64,000 bases of DNA from Zoogloeaceae bacterium G21618-S1 (lineage in GTDB: Bacteria > Pseudomonadota > Gammaproteobacteria > Burkholderiales > Rhodocyclaceae). Location: assembly GCA_027214125.1 (NCBI GenBank), contig JAPWHF010000004.1:223777-287776 (forward strand). The letters are read 5' to 3'. Shown piece by piece: positions 53,711 to 62,685 of this stretch. Made by a program: the position numbers and the translations under genes. The stretch's first letter is position 1. The number at the start of each line of letters is the position of its first letter. Under the pieces are notes generated by a model. That model was not told the origin of the DNA, made no database searches, and saw only the letters and a program-made list of their open reading frames with translations.

Positions 53711-54489
53711 TCGGCATCCTCCTTGTGTGGCATCGGTTCCGGCGCGGGATGCGCCATGCTTGAATCCCAGCGCACGACACGCAGGGTGCCGCTGTCGTCT
53801 TCCACCAAGGCCGAGCACGAATCGACCCAGTCACCGCAGTTGGCATACATCGTGCCGTCGACATCCTTGATGGTCGGCCAGTGGATATGGCCGCAGACCA
53901 CGCCGTCGAGGCCGCGGTCGCGCACATGGTGCACCACCGAATCCTCGAAATCGAACACGAAATCGATCGCCTTCTTCACCTTCTGCTTGGCATAGCCGGC
54001 CAGCGACCAGTAGCCGCTGATGCCCAGCAGGCGCCTAGCCCGCGACAGCCAGATATTCAGCCGTACCAAAGTGTTGTAAGCCATGTCACCCAGCACCGCG
54101 ACCCAGCGATGATGACGCGTGACCTGGTCGAAAGCGTCACCGTGGATGATCAGCAGGCGGCGCCCGTCGGCCGTGGTGTGAATCGCCTCTTCGCGCAGTT
54201 CGACACCGCCAAAGGCCGTGCCGCAGTAGTCGCGCAGCGCCTCGTCATGGTTGCCTGGGATGAACACCACCTGCGTGCCGTGGCGTGCCATGCGCAGCAG
54301 TTTTTGCACCACGGTGTTCTGCTCGGCCGTCCAGTGAATGCTGCGCGACATGGCCCAGAAGTCGATGATGTCGCCCACCAGATACAGCTGCTCGCAGGGG
54401 TGGTGACGGAGGAAATCGAGCAGACGATCGGCCTGACAAGCCCGCGTGCCCAGGTGAATATCGGAGAGGAAGACAGTTTTCCAGCGCAT
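53698..54489 (-). CDS. calcineurin-like metallophosphoesterase, PlcP/LpxH2-like
   Basis: A 263-residue metallophosphoesterase with all family motifs: FLSDIHLGTR (8-17), VGDIIDFW (37-44), PGNHDE (77-82), IHGDAFDQVTRHH and VCGHIHWP. The segment YWSLAGYAKQKVKKAIDFVF matches the PlcP branch of proteins often labelled UDP-2,3-diacylglucosamine diphosphatase. PlcP is a phospholipase C that releases diacylglycerol from phospholipids. The glycosyltransferase gene overlaps its end by 13 bases, and dgkA follows. No ribosome-binding site is clear. A phased TGTCA array is upstream. LpxH-type lipid A synthesis is the main alternative. Confidence 0.82.
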   Translation of the reverse strand: MRWKTVFLSDIHLGTRACQADRLLDFLRHHPCEQLYLVGDIIDFWAMSRSIHWTAEQNTVVQKLLRMARHGTQVVFIPGNHDEALRDYCGTAFGGVELREEAIHTTADGRRLLIIHGDAFDQVTRHHRWVAVLGDMAYNTLVRLNIWLSRARRLLGISGYWSLAGYAKQKVKKAIDFVFDFEDSVVHHVRDRGLDGVVCGHIHWPTIKDVDGTMYANCGDWVDSCSALVEDDSGTLRVVRWDSSMAHPAPEPMPHKEDAECVS

Positions 54490-54514
54490 TGCCGCGCAGT
54501 GTGTGCAGGCGGCG

Positions 54515-54552
54515 TGTCAGCTTCGTGACAACCGGATTGCGCACCAATGACA
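54515..54552 (-). promoter_or_regulatory. Pho-box-like array upstream of the phosphoesterase operon
   Basis: Read on the minus strand, TGTCA (54548-54552), TGTCA (54526-54530) and TGACA (54515-54519) start 22 and 11 bases apart, so three units fall on an 11-base grid with one degenerate unit between. PhoB boxes are TGTCA-type direct repeats with an 11-base period. The array is 26-63 bases before the ATG. Confidence 0.5.
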
Positions 54553-54557
54553 GTGCA

Positions 54558-54602
54558 CGTCTGCGGGTCGGATCACCGCCGTGCGCACCCGACCCGCAGA
54601 CG
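54558..54602. terminator. perfect 14-bp hairpin between kinase gene and phosphoesterase operon
   Basis: CGTCTGCGGGTCGG/CCGACCCGCAGACG with a 17-base loop, 79 bases after the kinase stop and just upstream of the Pho-box-like array. There is no T-run. It probably marks the 3' end of the kinase transcript and insulates the next operon. Confidence 0.6.
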
Positions 54603-54680
54603 CTGCCTGTGCCGTCCACGCCTGGCTGGACTTACCCCCACAACATCAGCGATCGGACATCTCAGACCCTGCCAGCCGCC

Positions 54681-55887
<1,207 letters not shown>

Positions 55888-55895
<8 letters not shown>

Positions 55896-57048
55896 CCTGT
55901 ACCTCCAGCGATCGGCCAATCGCGATCCCGGTCAATGTCTGGTTAACATGCACGCCGCCATACTGTTCGCCGTAGGTGCTGAAGCCCACGCAGTTGTTGC
56001 GGATCAGTAGATCGGCCACGGCATCGCGCTGCTGGCCGGCGTCCATTTCAAGATGACGCAGAATGCAGTCACAACTGAAAACCAGCTCGGGGGGGCCGAT
56101 CTGCGCCCGGACACCGTCCAGCGCCCGCGACAGGTCAGACACCATGTCCCGCCCCTGAGCAACCCGCAACACCAGCCCTTCCTCGATGGCACAGTAGAAG
56201 GTGAGACTGCCGTCCGCATTCACTTTCTGAATCGACCGGACATAGTCCGTGCCATCGATCATCACTACAACCGGATGCGCGGCAAACTGCGCCGGCCCCA
56301 GACTCTCGCACGCCACCCCGACCAAGCGCGCGTACTCCTGCGCGGCCGGCAGCCCGTTGATTTCATGAACAACACGACGACTGGCGTCCGCCTCGGTCAC
56401 CACAAAGCGCTCATCCTCGGCAGCAAAATGCTGCGTCTTGAATGCCATGAACGGAAGATGGGTGCCCATCAACGCAAGGACGGCACAATCTGAGTGAAAC
56501 GCCCCCTCGTGATAGACCCAGGTGCGACTGAAATTCAGATCATCTCCCGCCGACCCACCAATGACCGGAATACGCCCCAGCGCCGATTGCAGCGCATGCG
56601 ACACCGGCTCCTCTCGAACCGAGAGTCCGTCGACCAACTGCAACCCAAAGCAATGGGCCGGCGCATCGCCGGACGGACTCTGCGCCTTGAGCCGGGCCAG
56701 CAACTCACTGGCAAATACATGCCCGGAAGCCATATCGAACTGCTGCAAACCGTCGAGACGACCGACCACCGCGCCAAACTCGCTACGGCAAAAACTCACC
56801 CCCGACAAGCTGTGCCGACAATATCCCGCGGGCCCGATTTCGCCCGCGGTGGTGCAACCGACCACGGTTACCCCATCGAACAGACGCGCCAACTCATCGG
56901 CCAGGGCATCGAGATCGTACAAGCTGGAGCAGAAGAACAAGACCAGCGCGCAGTCGCGCTGCGCAACCGCATCATGAAGCGCCCGCGCCGCCAGGCGAGC
57001 ATCCTGAAGCAGAGTGTGACCGAGTCGAACACCTTGTTGAACCGCCAT
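55888..57048 (-). CDS. FIST-domain sensor protein (NosP-like)
   Basis: A 386-residue cytoplasmic protein. The N-terminal FIST domain (CALVLFFCSSLYDLDALADEL, then VVGCTTAGEIGPAGYCRHSL) lies at about 30-200; the FIST_C domain (FSCDCILRHLEMDAGQ, then NCVGFSTYGEQYGGVHVNQT) lies at about 210-375. FIST proteins sense small ligands; the NosP branch binds haem and NO. I cannot point to the haem ligand, so the ligand stays open. Its stop overlaps the kinase start, a typical co-cistronic NosP/NahK layout. About 240 bases of non-coding DNA upstream separate it from the divergent small gene. Confidence 0.82.
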
Positions 57049-57292
57049 GTCATGTCCACCAAAGACGTGCCAAAACCACGTTGCCCAAGTATGTCAGTCC
57101 AGCGCCAGTCGCCACTGGAGTTAAAAACCGCCTCCATGTATTTACGACCGTCGGCCACCAGACTGTAGAACGTGTTGCGTGCTGAACGAAAATGCCGCCA
57201 CCGGCGCACTTGACGGATTCCGCGAGCCCCAGAGGATGTCATCTGACGCGCCAGGATGCCGTAAAATGCACGCATTTTCGGGAGGAAGGACG

Positions 57293-57697
57293 ATGGAGCT
57301 GACGAATTTCGACGATTTCCTGCGCATGGCTGGTCAACAAATCGAACCACAGCGCTTGTTGTTCGTCTTTGCCGCTGCGCAGCTTCCCGACGAACACACC
57401 GAAGACGAAGCGCAACGCTTTGCCCAGGGCCAGGGCGGTACCTTGTCGCCCATCATGTATGTCGACAAGGCGCTGAATGAGGTGCCGGACTTCGACACAC
57501 TGAAGCGCGAATCCCTACAAATGGGCCGCGAGTGGCAGATCGTGTTTGTCGGTGCGCTCGACGGCCACAACGGCGTGATGCTGAGCACAGAGCAGGCCGA
57601 GCAGCCGCTTGAGCTGATGGTCAAGCACATCGAGAACGGCGAGGTTCAACGCTTCCTGGCCTTTGACACACAGGGCCAGGCCATCAGCTTCCTTTGA
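57293..57697 (+). CDS. small conserved protein of unknown function
   Basis: A 134-residue soluble protein starting MELTNFDDFLRMAGQQIEPQ with RLLFVFAAAQLPDEHTEDEA, then MYVDKALNEVPDFDTLKRES, VGALDGHNGVMLSTEQAEQP and a hydrophobic end FDTQGQAISFL. Homologues in betaproteobacteria are often labelled ribonucleotide reductase subunit alpha, which I do not accept: none of the reductase motifs is present and the protein is far too short. GGAGGA is 7 bases before the ATG, so expression is well supported. The function is unknown. Confidence 0.8.
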   Translation: MELTNFDDFLRMAGQQIEPQRLLFVFAAAQLPDEHTEDEAQRFAQGQGGTLSPIMYVDKALNEVPDFDTLKRESLQMGREWQIVFVGALDGHNGVMLSTEQAEQPLELMVKHIENGEVQRFLAFDTQGQAISFL

Positions 57698-57984
57698 GGT
57701 CGCAGCTTGGCGCGGTGACTTGCAACGTAGACGGGCAAACCGTCGCCAGTTGTGATTTCTCTATACCCGGCCGATCCCGAATCGGCGCCGCAAAATCGAC
57801 GAAACGCTGTGGCGCTCGGGTCTTCGGATTTGAGCAGCTTCGCCAGCAGAACAGCCGTGTGCACATCGCCCTGATAGACCGCACCCGGCCCGGCGCTCAG
57901 GAAGGGCGGCTGGCTCGACAGAATCACCTCCGCCGGTGCTTCGTCCATGCGCGCGGACGCAGCGCCAAGACAGGCAAAAAACAT
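57646..57984 (-). CDS. possible small secreted protein, unknown
   Basis: A 112-codon frame with GGAGG at a 3-base spacing before its ATG, a short signal-like start (MFFACLGAASA) and a plausible body (AEVILSSQPPFLSAGPGAVYQ, LLAKLLKSEDPSATAFRRFCG). The 3' end overlaps the convergent gene by 52 bases, which weakens the case for the full length. It may be the end of a damaged gene next to the decayed MFS copy. I do not recognise the family. Confidence 0.4.
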   Translation of the reverse strand: MFFACLGAASARMDEAPAEVILSSQPPFLSAGPGAVYQGDVHTAVLLAKLLKSEDPSATAFRRFCGADSGSAGYREITTGDGLPVYVASHRAKLRPQRKLMAWPCVSKARKR

Positions 57985-58049
57985 CGACCTCCAATTTCAA
58001 GCCAATACGACATCCATCCTGTGTCGTTGCGACCTCAAGAGCGCTCAGA

Positions 58050-58391
58050 TCGTACGCCGCCCCACCCCAAGCGCCACCACCGCCGCGCCGGCCAGCGTAG
58101 CGGCGTTCCAGCCGGCATCCATGAACACCCAGAACAGGATCGGGGGAGATCGCGAAGCCGACATCCAGGCCGGAATAGACCGTGCCGTATACACGACCTG
58201 TCGCGCCTTTGGGCGCGGCCTTTTTGATCATCATGTCGCGACTCGGGCCGCCGATGCCGACGGCAAAGCCGGTCGCGTGCCGCCCAGCCAGCCAGCCGCA
58301 CACCAGCAGCAAGAGGGCGCCGGCGGTCATCGATACGGCCACCACGCGGTCGCTGTGGCGGCGGGTGCTGGCGACGAATCCGCCGATCAGC
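58050..58391 (-). pseudogene. decayed duplicate of the 3' part of the MFS transporter gene
   Basis: This segment is a near copy of 59357-59744, the last third of the intact MFS gene: long identical blocks such as LIGGFVASTRRHSDR and GFAVGIGGPSRDMMIKK are shared. It lacks the first two thirds, has deletions of about 21 bases near its 3' end and about 25-30 bases in the middle, and an extra G in GGGGGAG around 58138 shifts the frame. No start codon is plausible. A palindromic repeat (58404-58495) sits at its 5' edge. It is clearly a non-functional remnant. Confidence 0.9.
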
Positions 58392-58403
58392 GAGCGTAGT
58401 GAA

Positions 58404-58495
58404 CGTAGCCCGGAAAAGGCCCGCAGGGCCGCCTCCGGGATCCATCGGTTGGCAACCACGGCCCGCGGATTTCGCTTCGCTCCATCCGGGCTACG
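58404..58495. repeat. palindromic dispersed repeat, copy 2
   Basis: A 92-base element with perfect 11-bp ends CGTAGCCCGGA/TCCGGGCTACG and internal blocks shared, in opposite orientation, with the element at 33089-33180 (GCGAAGCGAAATCC, AACCGATGG, CCTGCGGGCC). It abuts the truncated end of the MFS remnant, so it may mark the breakpoint of the duplication. The 139 bases from here to the cbiZ stop hold nothing I recognise. Confidence 0.75.
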
Positions 58496-58634
58496 AATCC
58501 GAACATCCGTTTTCTCAAACTGCCCATCGTGTCGCCGGTCGCCAGTGACCCCAGACCAATTCCGGCCATACGGATGTCGAAGCACCCGAATACTGCGGGA
58601 CATGAGCGAGTTTGTTCCGTTTCTCTGTGCTGAC

Positions 58635-59288
58635 TCACTCCGCCAGCAGCGAGTCCCGAACGACTTGCCGCACGGCTTTTGCAATCAACCAGCCGGGAAC
58701 TGTGGCGGGGCCGGCGTAGGCGTGGAGGGCGCCCAGCCCTGTTGTTGCCACGGTCACGGTGTCGGTCGAGGTGCCGGTAGCGAGTGCGCCGTCGGGGGTG
58801 AGGATGGCCATGTCGGTGAGGGTGGCGGTCTTGGCTTCGGTGGCGGTGATGATGGCGTTCACCATGGCTGCTCGGGTGAGTGCGGCGTCGACCAGCACGA
58901 TGACATTGATGGTGCTGGGCGTGGCCTTGTGCGGCGGAGAGATACCGGCGCTGGTGGCATTGCCGATGCCGGCGGTGGCGAGCACTCCGACGCGCAAACC
59001 CTGTTCTTCGGCGAGGGCGAATCGTGCCTTGTGCAGTGGCACCGCAGTGAGCAGGCCGACGAAGGGGCCTTTGATGTCGCACTGGCTGGCGATGCGCTCC
59101 AGGTCTGACCCGGGGTCGTCGGAGCAGTAGTCGACGGGCACGTTCGCGTTGAGGATATGGCGGAGTCGGCGAAACCCACCGCCGTGGAAAGACGACGAGA
59201 GCGTTGTCAGCAGCGCACGGCTTTCGACGTGAATGACGCCGGAGCGGTGTTTGATGCTGATACCGGGAATCGGGGTTTCAATACGCAT
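58635..59288 (-). CDS. cbiZ: adenosylcobinamide amidohydrolase
   Basis: A 217-residue protein of the CbiZ family, which cleaves the aminopropanol side chain of adenosylcobinamide so that cobyric acid can re-enter cobalamin synthesis. Family marks include ALLTTLSSSFHGGGFRRLRHILNANVP near 30, LTAVPLHKAR near 84, and ATAGIGNATSAG near 104 with INVIVLVDAALTRAAMVNAI. The ATG at 59288 fits the family start; no strong ribosome-binding site. The intact MFS gene begins 65 bases upstream of it and may carry a corrinoid-related or other cargo (inference). Confidence 0.85.
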   Translation of the reverse strand: MRIETPIPGISIKHRSGVIHVESRALLTTLSSSFHGGGFRRLRHILNANVPVDYCSDDPGSDLERIASQCDIKGPFVGLLTAVPLHKARFALAEEQGLRVGVLATAGIGNATSAGISPPHKATPSTINVIVLVDAALTRAAMVNAIITATEAKTATLTDMAILTPDGALATGTSTDTVTVATTGLGALHAYAGPATVPGWLIAKAVRQVVRDSLLAE

Positions 59289-59353
59289 GGGCGGGAGTTT
59301 AGTGCATGCAACACGTCGGGCCTTGCCCTGCGCCCTGCAGCGTCTCACCTAGA

Positions 59354-60565
59354 TCAGACGGTCCGCCGCCCCACCCCAAGCGCAGCCACCACGGCCACCA
59401 TCAGCACCACCGCCGCACCGGCCAGCGTGGCGGCGTACCAGCCTTGGTCCATGAACACGCCGAACAGGATCGGGGAGATCGCGAAGCCGACATCCAGGCC
59501 GGAATAGACCGTGCCGTAGACCCGGCCAGTCGCGCCTTTGGGTGCCGCCTTTTTGATCATCATGTCGCGACTCGGGCCGCCGATGCCGACGGCAAAGCCT
59601 GTCGCGGCCAGGGCGGCCATGGTGCCGGTGCCGCCCAGCCAGCCGGTGGCGCACACCAGCAGCAAGAGGGCGCCGGCGGTCATCGACACGGCCACCACGC
59701 GGTCGCTGTGGCGGCGGGTGCTGGCGACGAATCCGCCGATCAGCATGCCGAAGGCGCCGCAGAGCATGTAGGCACTGATGGTGAGCGTGGCGGCCTCGAC
59801 GCTGACGCCGTGCACCGCCTTGAGAATTGACGGGGCAAAGCTCTGCACCACGGCCAGCGTCATGGTCGACAGTAAAAAGAAGGCGAAGCACCACCAGATC
59901 ACCGGCAACTTGAGGTAGTCCAGATCCGAGCCCTTGGGCGCATCGGGATGGCGCACCGCCACTTCGGTGAGCAGTTTGTCGCGATGCCAGTAGAGCACCG
60001 CCAGCACGAGCGCATACAGCGCGGCGGCGCAGAGGTAGGCGGTGCGCCAGTCGGACAGTGCGGTGATGCCGACCAGAAACGCAGGCGCCAGCGCCCAGCC
60101 GAGGTTGCCGGTCAGGCCGTGGGCGCTGAAGGCGTGGCCGAGGCGGGCCGTGGACACGCGCTGGTTGAGGATGGTGAAGTCGGCCGGGTGGAAGGGCGCA
60201 TTGCCCAACCCGGCCAGCACGGCCACCAGCATGAGCCCGCTGTAGCCGGTGGCCTGGCTGGCCACCAGAGCCGCGAGCAGGAAGAGGCTGATCGCCGCAA
60301 ACAATACGGGGCGCGCGCCAAAGCGATCGACCACGAAACCCGCCACCGCCTGCCCACTGCCCGAGACCACGAAGAACAGGCTCATCAGCAGGCCGACGTC
60401 GGAAAAACTCAGGCCGAATTCACGGATGAAAATCGGGAACAGGGGCGCGAGCAGCAGGTGCGAGAAATGCGAAATGCCGTGTGCCAGGCCCACGAGGCCG
60501 ATGACCCCGGCGTCTTGCTTGAGCGATGGCGTGGGCGCGACGGCGTCGGCAGTTGTGGTGTTCAT
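59354..60565 (-). CDS. major facilitator superfamily transporter
   Basis: A 403-residue inner-membrane transporter with twelve hydrophobic segments. The MFS loop motif between helices 2 and 3 appears as GFVVDRFGARPVLF (about 77-90), and the second half has GGFVASTRRHSDRV. The substrate is unknown; the opening LVGLAHGISHFSHLLLAPLFPIFI resembles the fosmidomycin-resistance/oxalate-formate-like groups. Its 3' third is duplicated as a pseudogene 1.3 kb away on the far side of cbiZ. No ribosome-binding site is clear. Confidence 0.85.
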   Translation of the reverse strand: MNTTTADAVAPTPSLKQDAGVIGLVGLAHGISHFSHLLLAPLFPIFIREFGLSFSDVGLLMSLFFVVSGSGQAVAGFVVDRFGARPVLFAAISLFLLAALVASQATGYSGLMLVAVLAGLGNAPFHPADFTILNQRVSTARLGHAFSAHGLTGNLGWALAPAFLVGITALSDWRTAYLCAAALYALVLAVLYWHRDKLLTEVAVRHPDAPKGSDLDYLKLPVIWWCFAFFLLSTMTLAVVQSFAPSILKAVHGVSVEAATLTISAYMLCGAFGMLIGGFVASTRRHSDRVVAVSMTAGALLLLVCATGWLGGTGTMAALAATGFAVGIGGPSRDMMIKKAAPKGATGRVYGTVYSGLDVGFAISPILFGVFMDQGWYAATLAGAAVVLMVAVVAALGVGRRTV

Positions 60566-60645
60566 GTGCCAATACTACGTCGCGCCGGCGCGGCTGGCAT
60601 CCCGCGCCACCACAAAAACATCAGGCGCCCGTCCGCGCGCCCCGC

Positions 60646-61212
60646 TTACTCGATTCGCAAAGTGCCAAACCAGCGCGCGCCGGGCGCAATCTCACTGCGT
60701 TCACCCGGACCGTAGGGCGGGGTCGCGGTGTCGTCGGGCGGCGCGCCGATCTGGTTGAGGTCGATGGCTTGCGGCGTGCCGACCAGGCCGCGTTCGGTCA
60801 AGCGCAGCTTGTAGTAAACACCGTTCCACAACTTCGCCCCGAAATCGCTGGGCGCCTTATAGAAGAACAGCAATGCGTGCTCAAGCCAGGCCAGATCGTC
60901 TGGCGTGACGCTTTGCGGGTTGGCGTGCGGATAGGGCACATGGCAGACAACTTCGTCCGGCGTCTCAATACACTTGAATTCCTTCATGGAGAGAAAGAAA
61001 TCCTGAAAACGGGTGTAGTCCAGATCCAGTGCAATACCGATTCGGCCAACTTCAGGCGTGAAGGTGACGGTGCCAATCGGGGTCGCGCGACCGTCGCGGC
61101 CATCGAGAAAAATATTGCGGGTGCCCGTCATCTCCCAGGCGGCGGCCGGCCGAATCAGGCTGAAGGCCGCAAACAACACCATGGCGGGAAAACACATTCT
61201 TGACTTAAGCAT
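60646..61212 (-). CDS. secreted protein of unknown function
   Basis: A 188-residue exported protein with a signal peptide (MLKSRMCFPAMVLFAAFSLIRPAAA) and a mature part rich in Thr/Asp/aromatic residues: WEMTGTRNIFLDGRDGRATPIG, KEFKCIETPDEVVCHVPYPH (two cysteines about ten residues apart, possibly a disulphide), WNGVYYKLRLTERGLVG. The family is not known to me. GGAG is 7 bases before the ATG at 61212. It stands alone between the MFS gene and a divergent binding-protein gene. Confidence 0.7.
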   Translation of the reverse strand: MLKSRMCFPAMVLFAAFSLIRPAAAWEMTGTRNIFLDGRDGRATPIGTVTFTPEVGRIGIALDLDYTRFQDFFLSMKEFKCIETPDEVVCHVPYPHANPQSVTPDDLAWLEHALLFFYKAPSDFGAKLWNGVYYKLRLTERGLVGTPQAIDLNQIGAPPDDTATPPYGPGERSEIAPGARWFGTLRIE

Positions 61213-61491
61213 GGCAAGGCTCCGTCGGGTCGCCGACCACGCAAACACCACGCGCATGCGCTACGTTTCGGCGACAGTTACGGCCAGCATCCCCAAGTCG
61301 ATGGTCAGGGTCAATCCCGATTTTCTCGATTTGTCGCTCATCGCCCTGTGCGGTCCGGGCAAGATTAGAGGTCAAGATGGCCCGCCCGGCTGCCGTTACC
61401 ACCTGAACGTGCGACGCCGTGCCATCTATTAGCTGCCACCCACTGTCGCCCCCGGACACACCCTCGCCGACTCCGCGACAGGCCACCGCCA
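61213..61491. other. intergenic region between divergent genes
   Basis: A 279-base gap. Only short frames without family character occur on either strand. It must hold the promoters of the secreted-protein gene and the binding-protein/sensor operon, but I see no convincing -35/-10 pair or operator. Confidence 0.4.
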
Positions 61492-62685
61492 ATGCGCTTT
61501 TTCTTCTTGCTCTTGCTGATGGGGATACTCGGCCCGACCGGCGCAACGCAACCGGAGATGCTGTTTGGCATGTCCACTACGCTGAGCGGCCCGGCAGCCG
61601 AACTTGGCACCAACATGCGGGACGGCGTGCTGATCGCCTTCGACCGGGCCAATCGCAACGGTGGCGTCGACGGCAAAGCACTGCAGCTACACGTGCTCGA
61701 CGACGCGTACGAGCCGGCGCGCGCCGCCCGCAATGTCCACGATCTCGCAAGCAACCCTGACATGCTTGCGATTGTCGGCAATGTCGGCACGCCCACCGCC
61801 ATCGCCAGTCTGCCGGTCATTCGCGAACACCGGATCCTGTTCTTTGCACCCTTTACCGGCGCCGGCGTGTTGCGCCGGGCCCCGCCCGAGCGCTACATCG
61901 TCAACTACCGCGCCAGCTATGCCGAAGAAACCGCAGCCATGGTCAACGCCCTGATTGACACCGGAGGACTGAAGCCGCACGAGATCGCCTTCTTCACCCA
62001 GCGCGACGGCTACGGCGATGCGGGCTTCTATGGCGGCATCACGGCGCTGCGCAAGCATGGACTGAAGAGCGATCTGGATGTCGCGCATGTGCGCTACGAA
62101 CGCAACACCCTGGCGGTCGAAAGTGCATTGGCCGACTTGCTCTACGCCGACCCCTTGCCGCGGGCCATCATCATCGTGGGCGCCTACGCCCCGGCGGCCA
62201 AGTTCATCGGCCTTGCCCGCGAACACGGCATCAACGCCCTCATGCTCAATGTGTCCTTCGTCGGCAGCCGCCCACTGGCCGACACGATGAAGGCCCCCGA
62301 CGGCAAAACGCTGATTACCCAGGTCGTTCCACACCCCGCGCACCGTGACCTACCGATCGTTGCCGAGTATCTGGACGACCTCGCGCGCTACAAGGACACG
62401 CTCAAACCGTCCTTTGGAAGCCTTGAAGGCTATCTGGCCGGTCGGGTACTGATTCGGGCCCTGAACCAACTGGGCCAGCCGCCAACCCGGGAGGCCCTCA
62501 TTGATGCACTGGAAGGCCTGGGTCAGTTTGATCCGGGACTCGGCTACCCCCTCAATTTGAGTAAAACGAACCATCAGGCCAGCCATGAAGTCTGGCCCAC
62601 GAAGCTCAATGGCCGCGCCATTGTCCCCTTCGACTGGGCACAGATCGGCAGTCTGCTGAAAAAAGGTCAATCCACCCGTGAGTAG
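61492..62685 (+). CDS. periplasmic binding protein (Peripla_BP_6/LivK type) coupled to a sensor
   Basis: A 397-residue protein with a signal peptide (MRFFFLLLLMGILGPTGATQ) and a type I periplasmic fold: LFGMSTTLSGPAAELGTNMR (about 24-43), FDRANRNGGVDGK, and VGNVGTPTAIASLPV near 96. No transporter genes adjoin it; instead the next gene, a membrane sensor, starts inside its last codons (8-base overlap). It therefore probably presents a ligand to the sensor rather than to a permease (inference). No ribosome-binding site is obvious before the ATG. Confidence 0.83.
   Translation: MRFFFLLLLMGILGPTGATQPEMLFGMSTTLSGPAAELGTNMRDGVLIAFDRANRNGGVDGKALQLHVLDDAYEPARAARNVHDLASNPDMLAIVGNVGTPTAIASLPVIREHRILFFAPFTGAGVLRRAPPERYIVNYRASYAEETAAMVNALIDTGGLKPHEIAFFTQRDGYGDAGFYGGITALRKHGLKSDLDVAHVRYERNTLAVESALADLLYADPLPRAIIIVGAYAPAAKFIGLAREHGINALMLNVSFVGSRPLADTMKAPDGKTLITQVVPHPAHRDLPIVAEYLDDLARYKDTLKPSFGSLEGYLAGRVLIRALNQLGQPPTREALIDALEGLGQFDPGLGYPLNLSKTNHQASHEVWPTKLNGRAIVPFDWAQIGSLLKKGQSTRE

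Noticed and set aside
57179-57292. Longer start for the small conserved gene at 57293
   Set aside because: The upstream 38 codons lack similarity, while GGAGGA sits at ideal spacing before the ATG at 57293.
57293-57697. Ribonucleotide reductase subunit alpha
   Set aside because: This label circulates for homologues, but at 134 residues with no radical-site or ATP-cone motifs it cannot be that enzyme.
61205-61546. 113-codon minus-strand frame before the binding-protein gene
   Set aside because: No ribosome-binding site or family motif, and it spans the divergent promoter region and the start of the real plus-strand gene.
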